This document shows positions 33,618 through 42,097 of a DNA stretch of 64,000 bases, in pieces. Position numbers and translations under genes: made by a program. The notes below the pieces were generated by a model that worked only from the letters and a program-made list of their open reading frames with translations, was not told the DNA's origin and ran no database searches. The first letter of the stretch is position 1, and each line of letters opens with the position of its first letter. Origin of the DNA: JAAXPZ01 sp965215705. Its GTDB lineage: Bacteria > Campylobacterota > Campylobacteria > Campylobacterales > Sulfurovaceae. The stretch covers positions 620,001 to 684,000 of the forward strand of contig CBDCEE010000003.1 of the NCBI GenBank assembly GCA_965215705.1, written 5' to 3'.

Positions 33618-34280
33618 GTGTATATTGAAGAGGCTATCCACTCACTTACTTTCTTCCAATGCCTCAACCAAAAGCAGGTTGCACACATTGCCATGATGTC
33701 ACATGTAGAGCATTTCGATAAAGGCTACATTTTATATTATGAGAATACCTCTTTACAACATATACGCTTCTTACTCTCAGGCTTGGCAAAATCCTACAAG
33801 ATCGATAAACATGACAATGAAATTTTTCTTTATCATATCCATCAAGGCTCTCTACTCTCAGAATTTTCATCACTGTCTGAAACAACACTGCTAAGCTATG
33901 CCAATACCATGATCGAAGAGCCTTCTCAGCTTCTTAGCATTGAGTATAAAAGACTCAAAAAGGACTATATCGATACAGGTATTCTCAGCAGAGAAGTAGC
34001 TTCAGAGATCCTGCAACAATCCCAGAAACTTCAGGCCATCATCAATAGGGAGTTTATTTTTGATTCCGTTGCCAAGGTTGCCATGATGCTGGATGAAGAC
34101 GTCTCTATGTTCAATAGACTCAAGCGCTATGATGTGTCACTCATGCTCCATATCCAGCCAGCCACACTCTCCAGGGTTCTCAATAGACTCAAGCGAGATG
34201 AGATCATCGGTATTGACAAAGGGAATATCTTTATTCTCGATCCTCAAAAACTTCAAAATATCTATAAAGGCTTTCTATGA
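33618..34280 (+). CDS. Crp/Fnr-family regulator, likely controlling the nos genes
   Basis: The 220-residue protein starts with GTG. The N-terminal part is a cyclic-nucleotide-binding-like beta-roll (VEHFDKGYILYYENTSLQHIRFLLSGLAKSY), and the C-terminus is a winged helix with recognition helix QPATLSRVLNRLKRDEII. It has only one Cys, so it is not an Fe-S FNR; it looks more like DNR or NssR regulators of nitrogen-oxide stress. In FNR the residue before T-I-S-R is Glu; here it is Ala, which fits a site different from TTGAT. It lies about 1 kb upstream of nosZ, whose promoter and that of nosB carry TTGAC-N4-GTCA boxes. That it binds those boxes is inference. Confidence 0.85.
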   Translation: MYIEEAIHSLTFFQCLNQKQVAHIAMMSHVEHFDKGYILYYENTSLQHIRFLLSGLAKSYKIDKHDNEIFLYHIHQGSLLSEFSSLSETTLLSYANTMIEEPSQLLSIEYKRLKKDYIDTGILSREVASEILQQSQKLQAIINREFIFDSVAKVAMMLDEDVSMFNRLKRYDVSLMLHIQPATLSRVLNRLKRDEIIGIDKGNIFILDPQKLQNIYKGFL

Positions 34281-35185
34281 AAAAGATTAAAATTGTTGGT
34301 TTTTTGATCGTTGTGCTCTCTATCGCACTGGTATTTCTCTTTAATTATATCTCTCAAGAGGAGCAGCGGTTTTCACAGCAATTGAGTCAGATCAATACAC
34401 AAAAATCCTATACTCAAGAGATAGCCAAATCGATATTTTTCACACATAGATATAAGAAAGAGTTTCCTAAAGCTATCGATAAAAACATGTATCAGTTTCT
34501 CAGTAACCTACAGATCAAAGAGAAAAAAGATTCTAAAATCCATAGATTCAGTCATGATTTTTTTGAACTGGTCAACCAATTTAAATATGTCTATACAGGC
34601 AATGTGCCTTATAATATCGTTATACTTGAGAAACTCGTCAATGATATTTACAAAAAAAATATGGAGCTGCTCGTCGCCTTTAACAAGTATGAAACGACTA
34701 TTCAATCACGCTATGACACCACCATCAAACAATTCAGAACACTGCAATACATCCTTTTTGTATTACTGATACTTCTTTTGCTCTATATATTCACACAAGT
34801 AGATGAGATCATTCGATTTATCCAGCAGTTTACCAAGACATCTGACCGCATCATGGAACATGCCTCCATCAAGGGCTTGGAGCCTATCGATATCCCCAGT
34901 CACAATATTGATCTGGATATTGCAACCCATAATTTCAACACACTGGTCTCCAATATTGATGCCTCTATTAAAGTCGCAACAGACTCCACAACCTATACGA
35001 TTAAATCCCTTGAGATTGTAGAGAGCAATATAGAGATGCTTGTATCACTACTGCATAAAATGAAAAATGATGAAAAAGAGGAGATATACAAAAAAGAAGA
35101 TGTCGTCATAGAATCACTTGAAACACTCATGGATCTGACCCAGTACCTTAAAAACCTCAAAAAAGATTTAGAGAAGCTTATTTAA
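34277..35185 (+). CDS. Two-TM membrane protein coupled to the Crp/Fnr regulator
   Basis: The 302-residue protein has TM helices at about residues 5-24 and 154-172 around a periplasmic, mostly helical domain with many Lys and Gln residues. After the second TM the cytoplasmic part has HAMP-like and coiled-coil character (FIQQFTKTSDRIMEHAS, later SLETLMDLTQYLKNLKKDLEKL), but no kinase, cyclase or MCP signalling tip is seen. The topology recalls the sensor half of NarX or PilJ-type receptors. It overlaps the Crp/Fnr gene by 4 bases (ATGA), so the two are co-translated and may form a sensing pair. Function is not known. Confidence 0.6.
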   Translation: MKKIKIVGFLIVVLSIALVFLFNYISQEEQRFSQQLSQINTQKSYTQEIAKSIFFTHRYKKEFPKAIDKNMYQFLSNLQIKEKKDSKIHRFSHDFFELVNQFKYVYTGNVPYNIVILEKLVNDIYKKNMELLVAFNKYETTIQSRYDTTIKQFRTLQYILFVLLILLLLYIFTQVDEIIRFIQQFTKTSDRIMEHASIKGLEPIDIPSHNIDLDIATHNFNTLVSNIDASIKVATDSTTYTIKSLEIVESNIEMLVSLLHKMKNDEKEEIYKKEDVVIESLETLMDLTQYLKNLKKDLEKLI

Positions 35186-35205
35186 TGTTAAAAAAGCGTA
35201 TGAAT

Positions 35206-35247
35206 TTGACCTAAGTCATATTTTCTCTCTAACAAATGTATTACAAT
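35206..35247 (+). promoter_or_regulatory. Crp/Fnr-type class II promoter of nosZ
   Basis: TTGAC-CTAA-GTCAT (35206-35219) is centred at 35212.5. TACAAT (35242-35247) is a good -10, predicting a start near 35254, which places the box at -41.5, the class II activator position of FNR-like proteins. A second box of the same form stands before nosB. The leader is about 60 bases, ending in a strong AAGGAGG at 35303-35309. Confidence 0.7.
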
Positions 35248-35313
35248 ACTTATGTTGAGTATTAGGTCTGGAAATAATTCTAAATCTAAACTCTCAAATA
35301 CTAAGGAGGAAAT

Positions 35314-37908
35314 ATGAATTACAAACTGAATAAATTCTCTTCACTTTTGATAGGTTCTGCCTTGACTGCTACCACAGTCTTCGGTTCAGGTGCACTAGAA
35401 AAAGTGATGAAAGATAGGGGACTGACGGAAAACGATGTGATCCGTGCAGCCAAAACATACAACCCCACAGGTGGGAGAAACGAATTTATCGTTTTTAGTT
35501 CCGGTGGACAGAGTGGACAGATAATTGTCTATGGTGTTCCTACGATGAGAATTCTCAAGTATATCGCAGTCTTTACCCCAGAGCCATGGCAAGGTTATGG
35601 CTATGACGAGGACAGTAAAAAAGTCTTGCGTCAAGGTAACATCCGTGGCAGAGAGATAAACTGGGGTGACACACACCACCCGGGACTTTCTGAAACTGAT
35701 GGCAAATACGATGGTAAGTGGTTGGTTATCAACGACAAAGCAAACCCAAGAATCGCAGTGATTGACCTGGAGGACTTCGAGACCAAGCAGATCGTCGTCA
35801 ACCCAATCTTCAAGTCAGACCACGGTGGAGCATTCTTCACACCAAATTCTGATTATATTCTGGAAGCATGTCAGTATGCTGCACCATACGACAACAACTA
35901 TCACCCTATTGAGGACTATAAAGAGACCTATCGTGGTGGTGTAACCGTTTGGGCCTTTGACAACAAAGAGGGTAGAATCCACCCTGAGAATACTTTCACC
36001 ATAGAAATGCCTCCTTATATGCAAGACCTTTCAGACTCTGGTAAAGGTGCCAGTGATGGTTGGGGATTCACCAACTCATTCAACACAGAGATGTACACAG
36101 GTGGTATCGAAGTAGGTATGCCTCCATTTGAAGCTGGTTGTTCTAGAAATGACACAGACTTCTTGCATGTCTATAACTGGAAAAAGCTCGCAGAGCTTGC
36201 CAAAGACGATGCCAATGTCAAAGTGGTAAACGGTATGAGAATCGTACCAATGGATGTCGCAGTCAAAAATAATTGTCTCTTCCTCGTCCCAGAGCCTAAA
36301 TCACCTCACGGTGTAGATGTATCACCAGATGGTGAGTATATCACTGTCTGTGGTAAGCTAGATACTCATGCTTCTGTCTATAAGTGGAGTAAGATCAAAA
36401 AATTGATTGCTGACAAGAAATTTGTAGGCAAAGACCCTTTTGGTATACCAATCTTGGATATGAAGTCTGCACTACATGGGCAGGTTGAGTTGGGTCTTGG
36501 GCCTTTACATAACCAGTACTCCAATGTAGATGGTGAGATCTATACATCACTCTATGTGGATAGTCAAATTGTAAAATGGAACTATAAAACACTTAAAGTG
36601 CTAGACAAAGAGAATGTACACTACAATGTAGGTCACCTTTGTGGAATGGAAGGAAAATCTGCAGATCCTCAAGGTAAATATATCATCTCGCTCAACAAGC
36701 TAGCGATTGATAGATTTGACCCAGTTGGACCTCTACATCCTCAGAACCACCAATTGATCGATATCAGTGGCAAGAAAATGGATCTACTCGTAGATATGCC
36801 TCTCCCTCTAGGTGAACCTCACCAGGCAGTCGCTATCAGAGCCAGCAAGTTGCATCCTAAGGTCAGATACACCATGGGTACCAACACCAAAACAGGCAAA
36901 CCACATGTAGGTAAAACACTGGCTGGTCAAGAAAAGATCGTAAGAGATGGCAATAAAGTAAAAGTCTATGCTACACTCGTGAGATCTCATATCAATCCAG
37001 AGAGAATCACAGTCAACAAGGGTGATGATGTCACTATCTACCTGACCAACCTTGAGCGTGCACAGGATGAGACACATGGATTTACTGTGGATCACTTCAA
37101 TATTCACGGTTCTCTAGAGCCAGGTGAGACGATCGAGCTTCACTTCAATGCTGATATTGAGGGTGTATTCCCTTACTACTGTACAGAGTTCTGTTCTGCA
37201 CTTCACTTAGAGATGATGGGTTATCTCATGGTCAAAGATCCAAACAAGAAGTATGAGTCTGCACAAAAACTTAAAATGCAAACCATGTCTCCAGAGCAAC
37301 TCAAAGCTGAGTATGATAAAACTGTCGGTGTCAACACTGCCACAGATGCAGTCATCCAATCAGTCGTCAAGTTCCTCAAAGAGAATCACTTCGAGAAGCA
37401 TGAGACAGTCAAGAACCTCGTAACCGATGCACTGGATCAGTATGGCAAGATCGCTGGAGAAAAAGCCAAGTCTGACAAAGCAGTCAAAGAAGGCGACCTA
37501 GAGAAAGCTATTCTATTCGAGAATATGATTTGGCAGTATATGGTTAAAACTGCAGACGTTGGAATCAGAGCAAAAGACCTACTCGTCAAAAAGATCGCTA
37601 CCAAGCAATCCCCTGAAGCGGCAAGAGGTGCCAACGCATTTGATGAAGGTGGATGTTCAGGATGTCACGTCATCGGTAAAGTCTCTTCTGGACCAGACCT
37701 CACAGGGGTACTCCAAAGACATGAGAATGGTGAGAAATGGGTAGCAGATTTCGTTAAAGCGCCAGAGAAAATGTTCAAAGATCCGTATGTCAAAGGTATG
37801 ATCGATTACTTCAACCTTAAGATGCCTAACCAGCATATGAGTGACGATGAAATCAAAGATATCATTGAATACTTTAAATGGGTAGAAGAGAACGCTAACC
37901 TCTTCTAG
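35314..37908 (+). CDS. nosZ: Clade II nitrous-oxide reductase with C-terminal cytochrome c domain
   Basis: The 864-residue periplasmic enzyme reduces N2O to N2 in anaerobic respiration. Its signal peptide (KLNKFSSLLIGSALTATTVFGSG) lacks a twin-arginine motif, so it is Sec-exported, a hallmark of clade II (atypical) NosZ. The seven-bladed propeller with the CuZ His ligands includes WGDTHHPGLSE, SDHGGAFFT and SPHGVDVSPDG. The cupredoxin domain holds the CuA motif YYCTEFCSALHLEMMGY near residue 620. A C-terminal monohaem cytochrome c (GGCSGCHVIG near residue 780, distal Met in KMPNQHMSDD) is fused, as in Wolinella and other Campylobacterota; it should feed electrons to CuA. Strong ribosome site, own Crp/Fnr-box promoter, and a stable hairpin just after the stop. 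Confidence 0.98.
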   Translation: MNYKLNKFSSLLIGSALTATTVFGSGALEKVMKDRGLTENDVIRAAKTYNPTGGRNEFIVFSSGGQSGQIIVYGVPTMRILKYIAVFTPEPWQGYGYDEDSKKVLRQGNIRGREINWGDTHHPGLSETDGKYDGKWLVINDKANPRIAVIDLEDFETKQIVVNPIFKSDHGGAFFTPNSDYILEACQYAAPYDNNYHPIEDYKETYRGGVTVWAFDNKEGRIHPENTFTIEMPPYMQDLSDSGKGASDGWGFTNSFNTEMYTGGIEVGMPPFEAGCSRNDTDFLHVYNWKKLAELAKDDANVKVVNGMRIVPMDVAVKNNCLFLVPEPKSPHGVDVSPDGEYITVCGKLDTHASVYKWSKIKKLIADKKFVGKDPFGIPILDMKSALHGQVELGLGPLHNQYSNVDGEIYTSLYVDSQIVKWNYKTLKVLDKENVHYNVGHLCGMEGKSADPQGKYIISLNKLAIDRFDPVGPLHPQNHQLIDISGKKMDLLVDMPLPLGEPHQAVAIRASKLHPKVRYTMGTNTKTGKPHVGKTLAGQEKIVRDGNKVKVYATLVRSHINPERITVNKGDDVTIYLTNLERAQDETHGFTVDHFNIHGSLEPGETIELHFNADIEGVFPYYCTEFCSALHLEMMGYLMVKDPNKKYESAQKLKMQTMSPEQLKAEYDKTVGVNTATDAVIQSVVKFLKENHFEKHETVKNLVTDALDQYGKIAGEKAKSDKAVKEGDLEKAILFENMIWQYMVKTADVGIRAKDLLVKKIATKQSPEAARGANAFDEGGCSGCHVIGKVSSGPDLTGVLQRHENGEKWVADFVKAPEKMFKDPYVKGMIDYFNLKMPNQHMSDDEIKDIIEYFKWVEENANLF

Positions 37909-37913
37909 AAACT

Positions 37914-37940
37914 ATATTCAAGGGTACTCCCCTTGGATAT
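37914..37940 (+). other. Stable hairpin after nosZ without a T-run
   Basis: ATATTCAAGGG (37914-37924) and CCCTTGGATAT (37930-37940) pair over 11 bases with one T-G, closed by the loop TACTC. It is followed by AAAAAAC on the plus strand, not T, so it is not a standard terminator. It probably protects the nosZ message from 3' decay or marks a processing site. Confidence 0.5.
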
Positions 37941-38029
37941 AAAAAACTTCTTCGGCAATATAACAGATATACTTTCTTCGTCATTATAATTTTAAATAAT
38001 AATAATTATAAGTACAAATATCATTTTTT

Positions 38030-38071
38030 TTGACTTGTGTCAACTCTTTATAGGCTTCTTTGGAGTATAAT
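38030..38071 (+). promoter_or_regulatory. Crp/Fnr-type class II promoter of the nosB-L operon
   Basis: TTGAC-TTGT-GTCAA (38030-38043) is a perfect inverted repeat centred at 38036.5. TATAAT (38066-38071) predicts a start near 38078, again putting the box at -41.5. AAGGAG lies just before the nosB ATG. The flanking 191-base intergenic region also holds a TTTTAAATAATAATAATT tract at 37990-38007. Confidence 0.75.
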
Positions 38072-38099
38072 CTTTTTGATTTAAACTCAAGGAGAAAGT

Positions 38100-38879
38100 A
38101 TGCACCCCAGTTTTACCAAAGCAAAAATATTTACTACCTTGGCACTGATTATTTTGACTGTGGCATTCACATTCCCGATCGTGACATTCCATAGTACACT
38201 CAATAAGATCGATGCCGGCAAAGGGAAAGAGGTCTCCCCTATCGCTACACAGGTATGGAACCTCTACAACCAAGGCAGATATAAAAGTGTCACGACTCCC
38301 AAGGAAGCACATAATGATCTAACACAGATGATCGAGACAGCTTCAGAGATAGGTGTGGCTTCACTGCCTATCTGGGCTGTATCACTTGAAGCCCCCAATT
38401 ATCCCAAAGAGGCATTTCCAGAGGGTATCCCTGTCTTTTTCCACTTTGATGGATACAGTGGAGAAGTACATGAGATGAATACCATCAATCACTATGTCGG
38501 CATGGACCCTATGTGGGTTGGTGGACATTTCGAACGTGCCATTGGGCCTTATGCCCTACTATTACTAAGCCTCATTATGGTTTTATTCATCGCTTACAAC
38601 AACAAACTGCTCAACTATCTTATGCTGATCCCAGTTTCCCTGCCCATACTTTTCATTGCAGATTACTCCTACTGGCTTTACTGGTTTGGACACAACCTGC
38701 ATGACTGGGGTGCCTTCAAGATCAAGCCCTTTATGCCCACAGTATTTGGTGATGGTAAGATCGCACAGTTTACGACACACTCCTATCCTACGATCGGTTT
38801 CTACCTGATCATAGCGATCAGCCTGTTGAGCCTGCTAGCATTCTTTGCCAAGCAGAAAGCCATGAAAGAGACAGCGTAA
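38100..38879 (+). CDS. nosB: NosB-like membrane protein of the nos cluster
   Basis: The 259-residue protein has an N-terminal TM helix, a periplasmic domain (about 35-145, with FPEGIPVFFHFDGYSGEVHEMN) and three further TM helices. This matches in size and location the NosB of Wolinella succinogenes, which follows nosZ directly. NosB is specific to clade II clusters; its role is poorly known but probably in quinol-dependent electron supply or NosZ maturation. It has its own Crp/Fnr-box promoter and is followed by a possible attenuating hairpin before nosD. Confidence 0.85.
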   Translation: MHPSFTKAKIFTTLALIILTVAFTFPIVTFHSTLNKIDAGKGKEVSPIATQVWNLYNQGRYKSVTTPKEAHNDLTQMIETASEIGVASLPIWAVSLEAPNYPKEAFPEGIPVFFHFDGYSGEVHEMNTINHYVGMDPMWVGGHFERAIGPYALLLLSLIMVLFIAYNNKLLNYLMLIPVSLPILFIADYSYWLYWFGHNLHDWGAFKIKPFMPTVFGDGKIAQFTTHSYPTIGFYLIIAISLLSLLAFFAKQKAMKETA

Positions 38880-38893
38880 TATACACATAATAT

Positions 38894-38920
38894 AGGGTAC
38901 GTTTGCTAACGCACCTTTTT
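38894..38920 (+). terminator. Weak hairpin plus T-run between nosB and nosD
   Basis: AGGGTACG (38894-38901) can pair with CGCACCTT (38910-38917) with one mismatch and one G-U around an eight-base loop, and TTT follows. It resembles the hairpin at 31057. If active it would make nosD and later genes less expressed than nosB. Confidence 0.35.
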
Positions 38921-38959
38921 AAAGTAGTAATACATATCACACCTAAAGGGTAAACGTTG

Positions 38960-40195
38960 ATGAAAGCATGTATGATTCTTTTCACATTGTTAAGTTTCCT
39001 CAATGCAAATGTATTGCAAGATGCCATAGACAATGCACCCGCAGGCTCTATACTCAAACTTCCTGCTGGCGTCTACAAGGGCAGTATTGTGATAGACAAA
39101 CCCCTTTCCATCATTGGAAAAGAGGATGGGGTCATCATCGACGGTGAAGGCAACGGTACAGTGATCATCGCTAAGGGTTCATTTATTACCCTTAAAAACC
39201 TACAGATCATAGGCAGCGGTGATCGCCATGAAAATCTAGATGCCGCCATAAAGCTTTCTGACGGAAAGCAAAATGAGATCAGTGGATGCAAGATAGATGA
39301 CTGCCTCTTCGGTATCGATATGCAGATGGTCAACAACTCGATCGTGAAAGATAATTTTATAAGATCTAAAGATATGGACCTGGGACTTCGCGGAGATGGA
39401 CTGCGGCTCTGGTATAGCAATGACAATATCATCAAACATAACCTGCTCACAAAGTCCAGAGATATGGTGGTTTGGTACTCTCATGGCAATACCATCGAAG
39501 AGAATGAAGGCGAGCACTGCCGATATTCACTGCATTTTATGTACGCAGGTAAAAATATTGTCCGAAATAACCACTATAGGTATAACTCCGTAGGTATCTT
39601 CTTTATGTATTCGCAAGACACCATTGCAACAGGAAATGTCATCAAAAGTTCTCAAGGTGCCACAGGGATGGGTATCGGGCTCAAGGATGCTTCCAATTTT
39701 ACGCTCAAGAACAATACTGTACTCTACTGTGCCCAGGGGATGTATATCGACCGCTCCCCTTTCGAGCCAGATACCCACAACTGGATCATTGGCAACAAAG
39801 TATTGTATAATGCAGAGGCACTGCATTTCCACTCTCTCAGTGAGAATAATATCATTAGAGACAATGTCATCATGGGCAATATCGAGGATATCGTCAATGA
39901 CAGCAGAGGCAGCAAAACCAACGAAAACGAGATCCTAGGTAACTATTGGGATAAGTATGAGGGTTTCGATAAGGATGGAGACAACATTGGGGACACACCG
40001 CACAAAGTCTACCAATATGCAGACCAGCTCTGGGTCTACAATCCCGATGTGAAGTTTTTTTACGCTTCACCTGTTATCTCACTGCTGAATTTTTTAGCAA
40101 AACTGGCACCTTTTACCAAGCCACTTTTCCTTATGGCAGATGAGCAACCAAAAGTAAGTATCAAACAAGGAGAGAATAATCATGGCGAAATTTGA
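38960..40195 (+). CDS. nosD: NosD periplasmic copper-maturation protein
   Basis: The protein of about 411 residues has a signal peptide (MKACMILFTLLSFLNA) and a right-handed parallel beta-helix with repeated short N-rich rungs (NSIVKDNFIRSKD, NNTVLYCAQGMYIDRS, NIIRDNVIMGN). NosD works with the NosFY ABC complex to deliver sulfur species for assembly of the tetranuclear CuZ centre in NosZ. The ATG at 38960 is preferred; a TTG one codon earlier is possible. Its end overlaps the nosG start by 14 bases. Confidence 0.95.
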   Translation: MKACMILFTLLSFLNANVLQDAIDNAPAGSILKLPAGVYKGSIVIDKPLSIIGKEDGVIIDGEGNGTVIIAKGSFITLKNLQIIGSGDRHENLDAAIKLSDGKQNEISGCKIDDCLFGIDMQMVNNSIVKDNFIRSKDMDLGLRGDGLRLWYSNDNIIKHNLLTKSRDMVVWYSHGNTIEENEGEHCRYSLHFMYAGKNIVRNNHYRYNSVGIFFMYSQDTIATGNVIKSSQGATGMGIGLKDASNFTLKNNTVLYCAQGMYIDRSPFEPDTHNWIIGNKVLYNAEALHFHSLSENNIIRDNVIMGNIEDIVNDSRGSKTNENEILGNYWDKYEGFDKDGDNIGDTPHKVYQYADQLWVYNPDVKFFYASPVISLLNFLAKLAPFTKPLFLMADEQPKVSIKQGENNHGEI

Positions 40196-40922
40196 ACCAG
40201 CAAAAAGGGACTTTATCAAATACTCCACACTGGGAGTCTTAGGTGCTGTTCTGGCAGGAGGCTATATCGCAAGTCCTCTCGCTCTCAAAGCCGAGAATAG
40301 ACTACGCCCTCCAGGGGCAGTAGATGAGAAAGAATTCCTTGCACTCTGTATCAAGTGTGGTCAGTGTCTTCAGGTCTGCCCTTACCACTCTATTACGTTA
40401 GCAGATATCGGGCATGGACATGGCATAGGCACACCCTATATCGATGCCAACATCAGAGGCTGCTTTGCCTGTAATGCTGTGCCTTGTGTACTTGCATGCC
40501 CCAGTGGGGCACTCGATCATAGCTGTGAAAAAGCAGAGGATATCCATATGGGAATCGCCGTACTGGAATTTCCTGACACCTGTCTGGCGATCTCCAAAAC
40601 ACCTGTACCTGAGGGCTATGATCTCCAAATGAAGCAATTCATTGATGGCACAAGAAATGTCACAGAACTAGAATTAAAACTACTGGAAAAATTTGCAGGA
40701 TACGCAGGTAAACAATGTACGCTCTGTGCAGATATTTGCCCTATCCCGATCCCCATGAGTGCCATCGCTATGGTCAAGGATGCCCAAGGAGGACAGCGGC
40801 CAGAGATCTATGATGGATGTATCGGATGTGGTGCATGTCAAGAAGTGTGCCCCACTTCCGTACCATCGATTGTGATCAAACCCAGAGTCACCTATAAAGA
40901 ATACTATGATACAAAAAGCTAA
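40182..40922 (+). CDS. nosG: NosG ferredoxin-type protein (NapG-like)
   Basis: The 246-residue protein has an N-terminal hydrophobic export segment (YSTLGVLGAVLAGGYIASPL) and four Fe-S motifs: CIKCGQCLQVCP, CFACNAVPCVLACP, CTLCADICP and CIGCGACQEVCP. It is homologous to NapG, which passes quinol electrons in periplasmic nitrate reductase systems. With NosH it probably forms a menaquinol dehydrogenase feeding the NosC cytochromes. No RR pair is visible before the hydrophobic segment (KRDFIKY is the nearest), so the export route is uncertain. Confidence 0.93.
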   Translation: MAKFEPAKRDFIKYSTLGVLGAVLAGGYIASPLALKAENRLRPPGAVDEKEFLALCIKCGQCLQVCPYHSITLADIGHGHGIGTPYIDANIRGCFACNAVPCVLACPSGALDHSCEKAEDIHMGIAVLEFPDTCLAISKTPVPEGYDLQMKQFIDGTRNVTELELKLLEKFAGYAGKQCTLCADICPIPIPMSAIAMVKDAQGGQRPEIYDGCIGCGACQEVCPTSVPSIVIKPRVTYKEYYDTKS

Positions 40923-40931
40923 AAGGAAATA

Positions 40932-41561
40932 ATGATGCAACTATATAAAAGATACTTTACCTTGACCGCTGCTTTGACGATAGCACTCTGCCTATCTGGA
41001 TGCGGAGACAAAAGTGCACAGGGAAAGAGTACAGCCAAAGCAGATAAAACTGTCACAGATGCAACACCAAAGATAGAGGTTGTCGCCAATCAAAATGCCC
41101 AAGAGATCAAAGTAGAGGCAAAAGCAAAAACTGGAGACAAAAATAGCTCCTATTATTATGACTACAATGTCAAAAGTGAGTATGATCTCAAATCCCAGCC
41201 TGCCAATAAAGACGCGGCTGTCAAAGTAAGACCTCGAACCAAGGTCGATGCCAATATCCATATCCGAAGCCCTTATGAGCATGTAGAGATCGAACTGCTG
41301 GTCAAGCGTCTAAGCACCACATTTAGAATCAAATGTTCTGCGTGTCACGATGATTATGCCAACGGTATTATAGGCCCCTCTCTGCTCAGCAGAGACTCTA
41401 ACTATATCTATGACAAGATAACAGAGTTCAAAAGTGGTAAAAAATCCAATCCTCTCATGGATGATCTTATTCACATGATGAGTGATGATGAGATTCGTGT
41501 GCTGGCAGATGAGATTTATGAGTTCAACAAAGAAGTAAATAAGATAAGGGAGAGAAAATAA
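40932..41561 (+). CDS. nosC1: NosC1 c-type cytochrome lipoprotein
   Basis: The 209-residue protein begins with a lipoprotein signal (ALTIALCLSGCG), then a charged low-complexity linker rich in Lys, Ala and Thr (about 25-85), and one monohaem cytochrome c domain (IKCSACHDDYANGIIGPSL) with a distal Met in LIHMMSDDEI. It would carry electrons from NosGH to NosZ or its fused cytochrome. It is followed directly by nosC2, with the stop and start nearly touching. Confidence 0.92.
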   Translation: MMQLYKRYFTLTAALTIALCLSGCGDKSAQGKSTAKADKTVTDATPKIEVVANQNAQEIKVEAKAKTGDKNSSYYYDYNVKSEYDLKSQPANKDAAVKVRPRTKVDANIHIRSPYEHVEIELLVKRLSTTFRIKCSACHDDYANGIIGPSLLSRDSNYIYDKITEFKSGKKSNPLMDDLIHMMSDDEIRVLADEIYEFNKEVNKIRERK

Positions 41562-42076
41562 TGAAAAATGCGATTGTAGGGATTTTTGTATTGATCATCT
41601 TGGGAGCAGCGGGGTGGGTAGCCTCTAAAGGTGGTCCATATAATGGTGGTGAACATGGCAAGGTGATTGCCAACATAGGTAACAAGGGTAATGCTGCCAC
41701 AGTAAAGACCAAAGAGAAAGATGACAGACAAAAAGAGAATGACAAGCTCAAAGCACTCAGAGATAAGGCTGGAAATGCAGGTGCATTCAAAGTGAGCCAA
41801 GCCTATAAAAACAAATGTGCCTCCTGCCATGGTGTTAACGGATCAGGATTCCAAAATGGCAAGCCAATGATGGGTCCTAAACTGATTGGACAGAGTGCCG
41901 ATGTACTCTTCAAAAAGCTTGATGACTTCAAATCCGGTAGAAAAGAGAATGTCGTCATGAAAGGCCTATTGATACCATTATCAAAAGAAGATCTTAGACA
42001 CTTTGCTGATGAGATAGGTGAATTCCCTGCCAGAGCCAAAGCACAAGCTGAAGCAGACGCAAAAAATAAAATATAA
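41561..42076 (+). CDS. nosC2: NosC2 membrane-anchored c-type cytochrome
   Basis: The 171-residue protein has an uncleaved N-terminal TM anchor (IVGIFVLIILGAAGWVAS), a charged linker, and one haem c motif (NKCASCHGVNGSGF) followed by PMMGPKLIGQS. It pairs with nosC1 as in Wolinella. Both probably shuttle electrons between the NosGH quinol dehydrogenase and NosZ. Confidence 0.92.
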   Translation: MKNAIVGIFVLIILGAAGWVASKGGPYNGGEHGKVIANIGNKGNAATVKTKEKDDRQKENDKLKALRDKAGNAGAFKVSQAYKNKCASCHGVNGSGFQNGKPMMGPKLIGQSADVLFKKLDDFKSGRKENVVMKGLLIPLSKEDLRHFADEIGEFPARAKAQAEADAKNKI

Positions 42077-42097
42077 GCCAGATAAAGGAAGCGTAGC

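Noticed and set aside
35206..35219. Canonical FNR box at nosZ
   Set aside because: The half-sites are TTGAC/GTCAT, not TTGAT/ATCAA, and the local regulator lacks Fe-S cysteines, so I call it Crp/Fnr-type without naming FNR.
37930..37950. Intrinsic terminator for nosZ
   Set aside because: The stem is followed by AAAAAAC on the coding strand; there is no T-run, so I annotate a hairpin, not a terminator.
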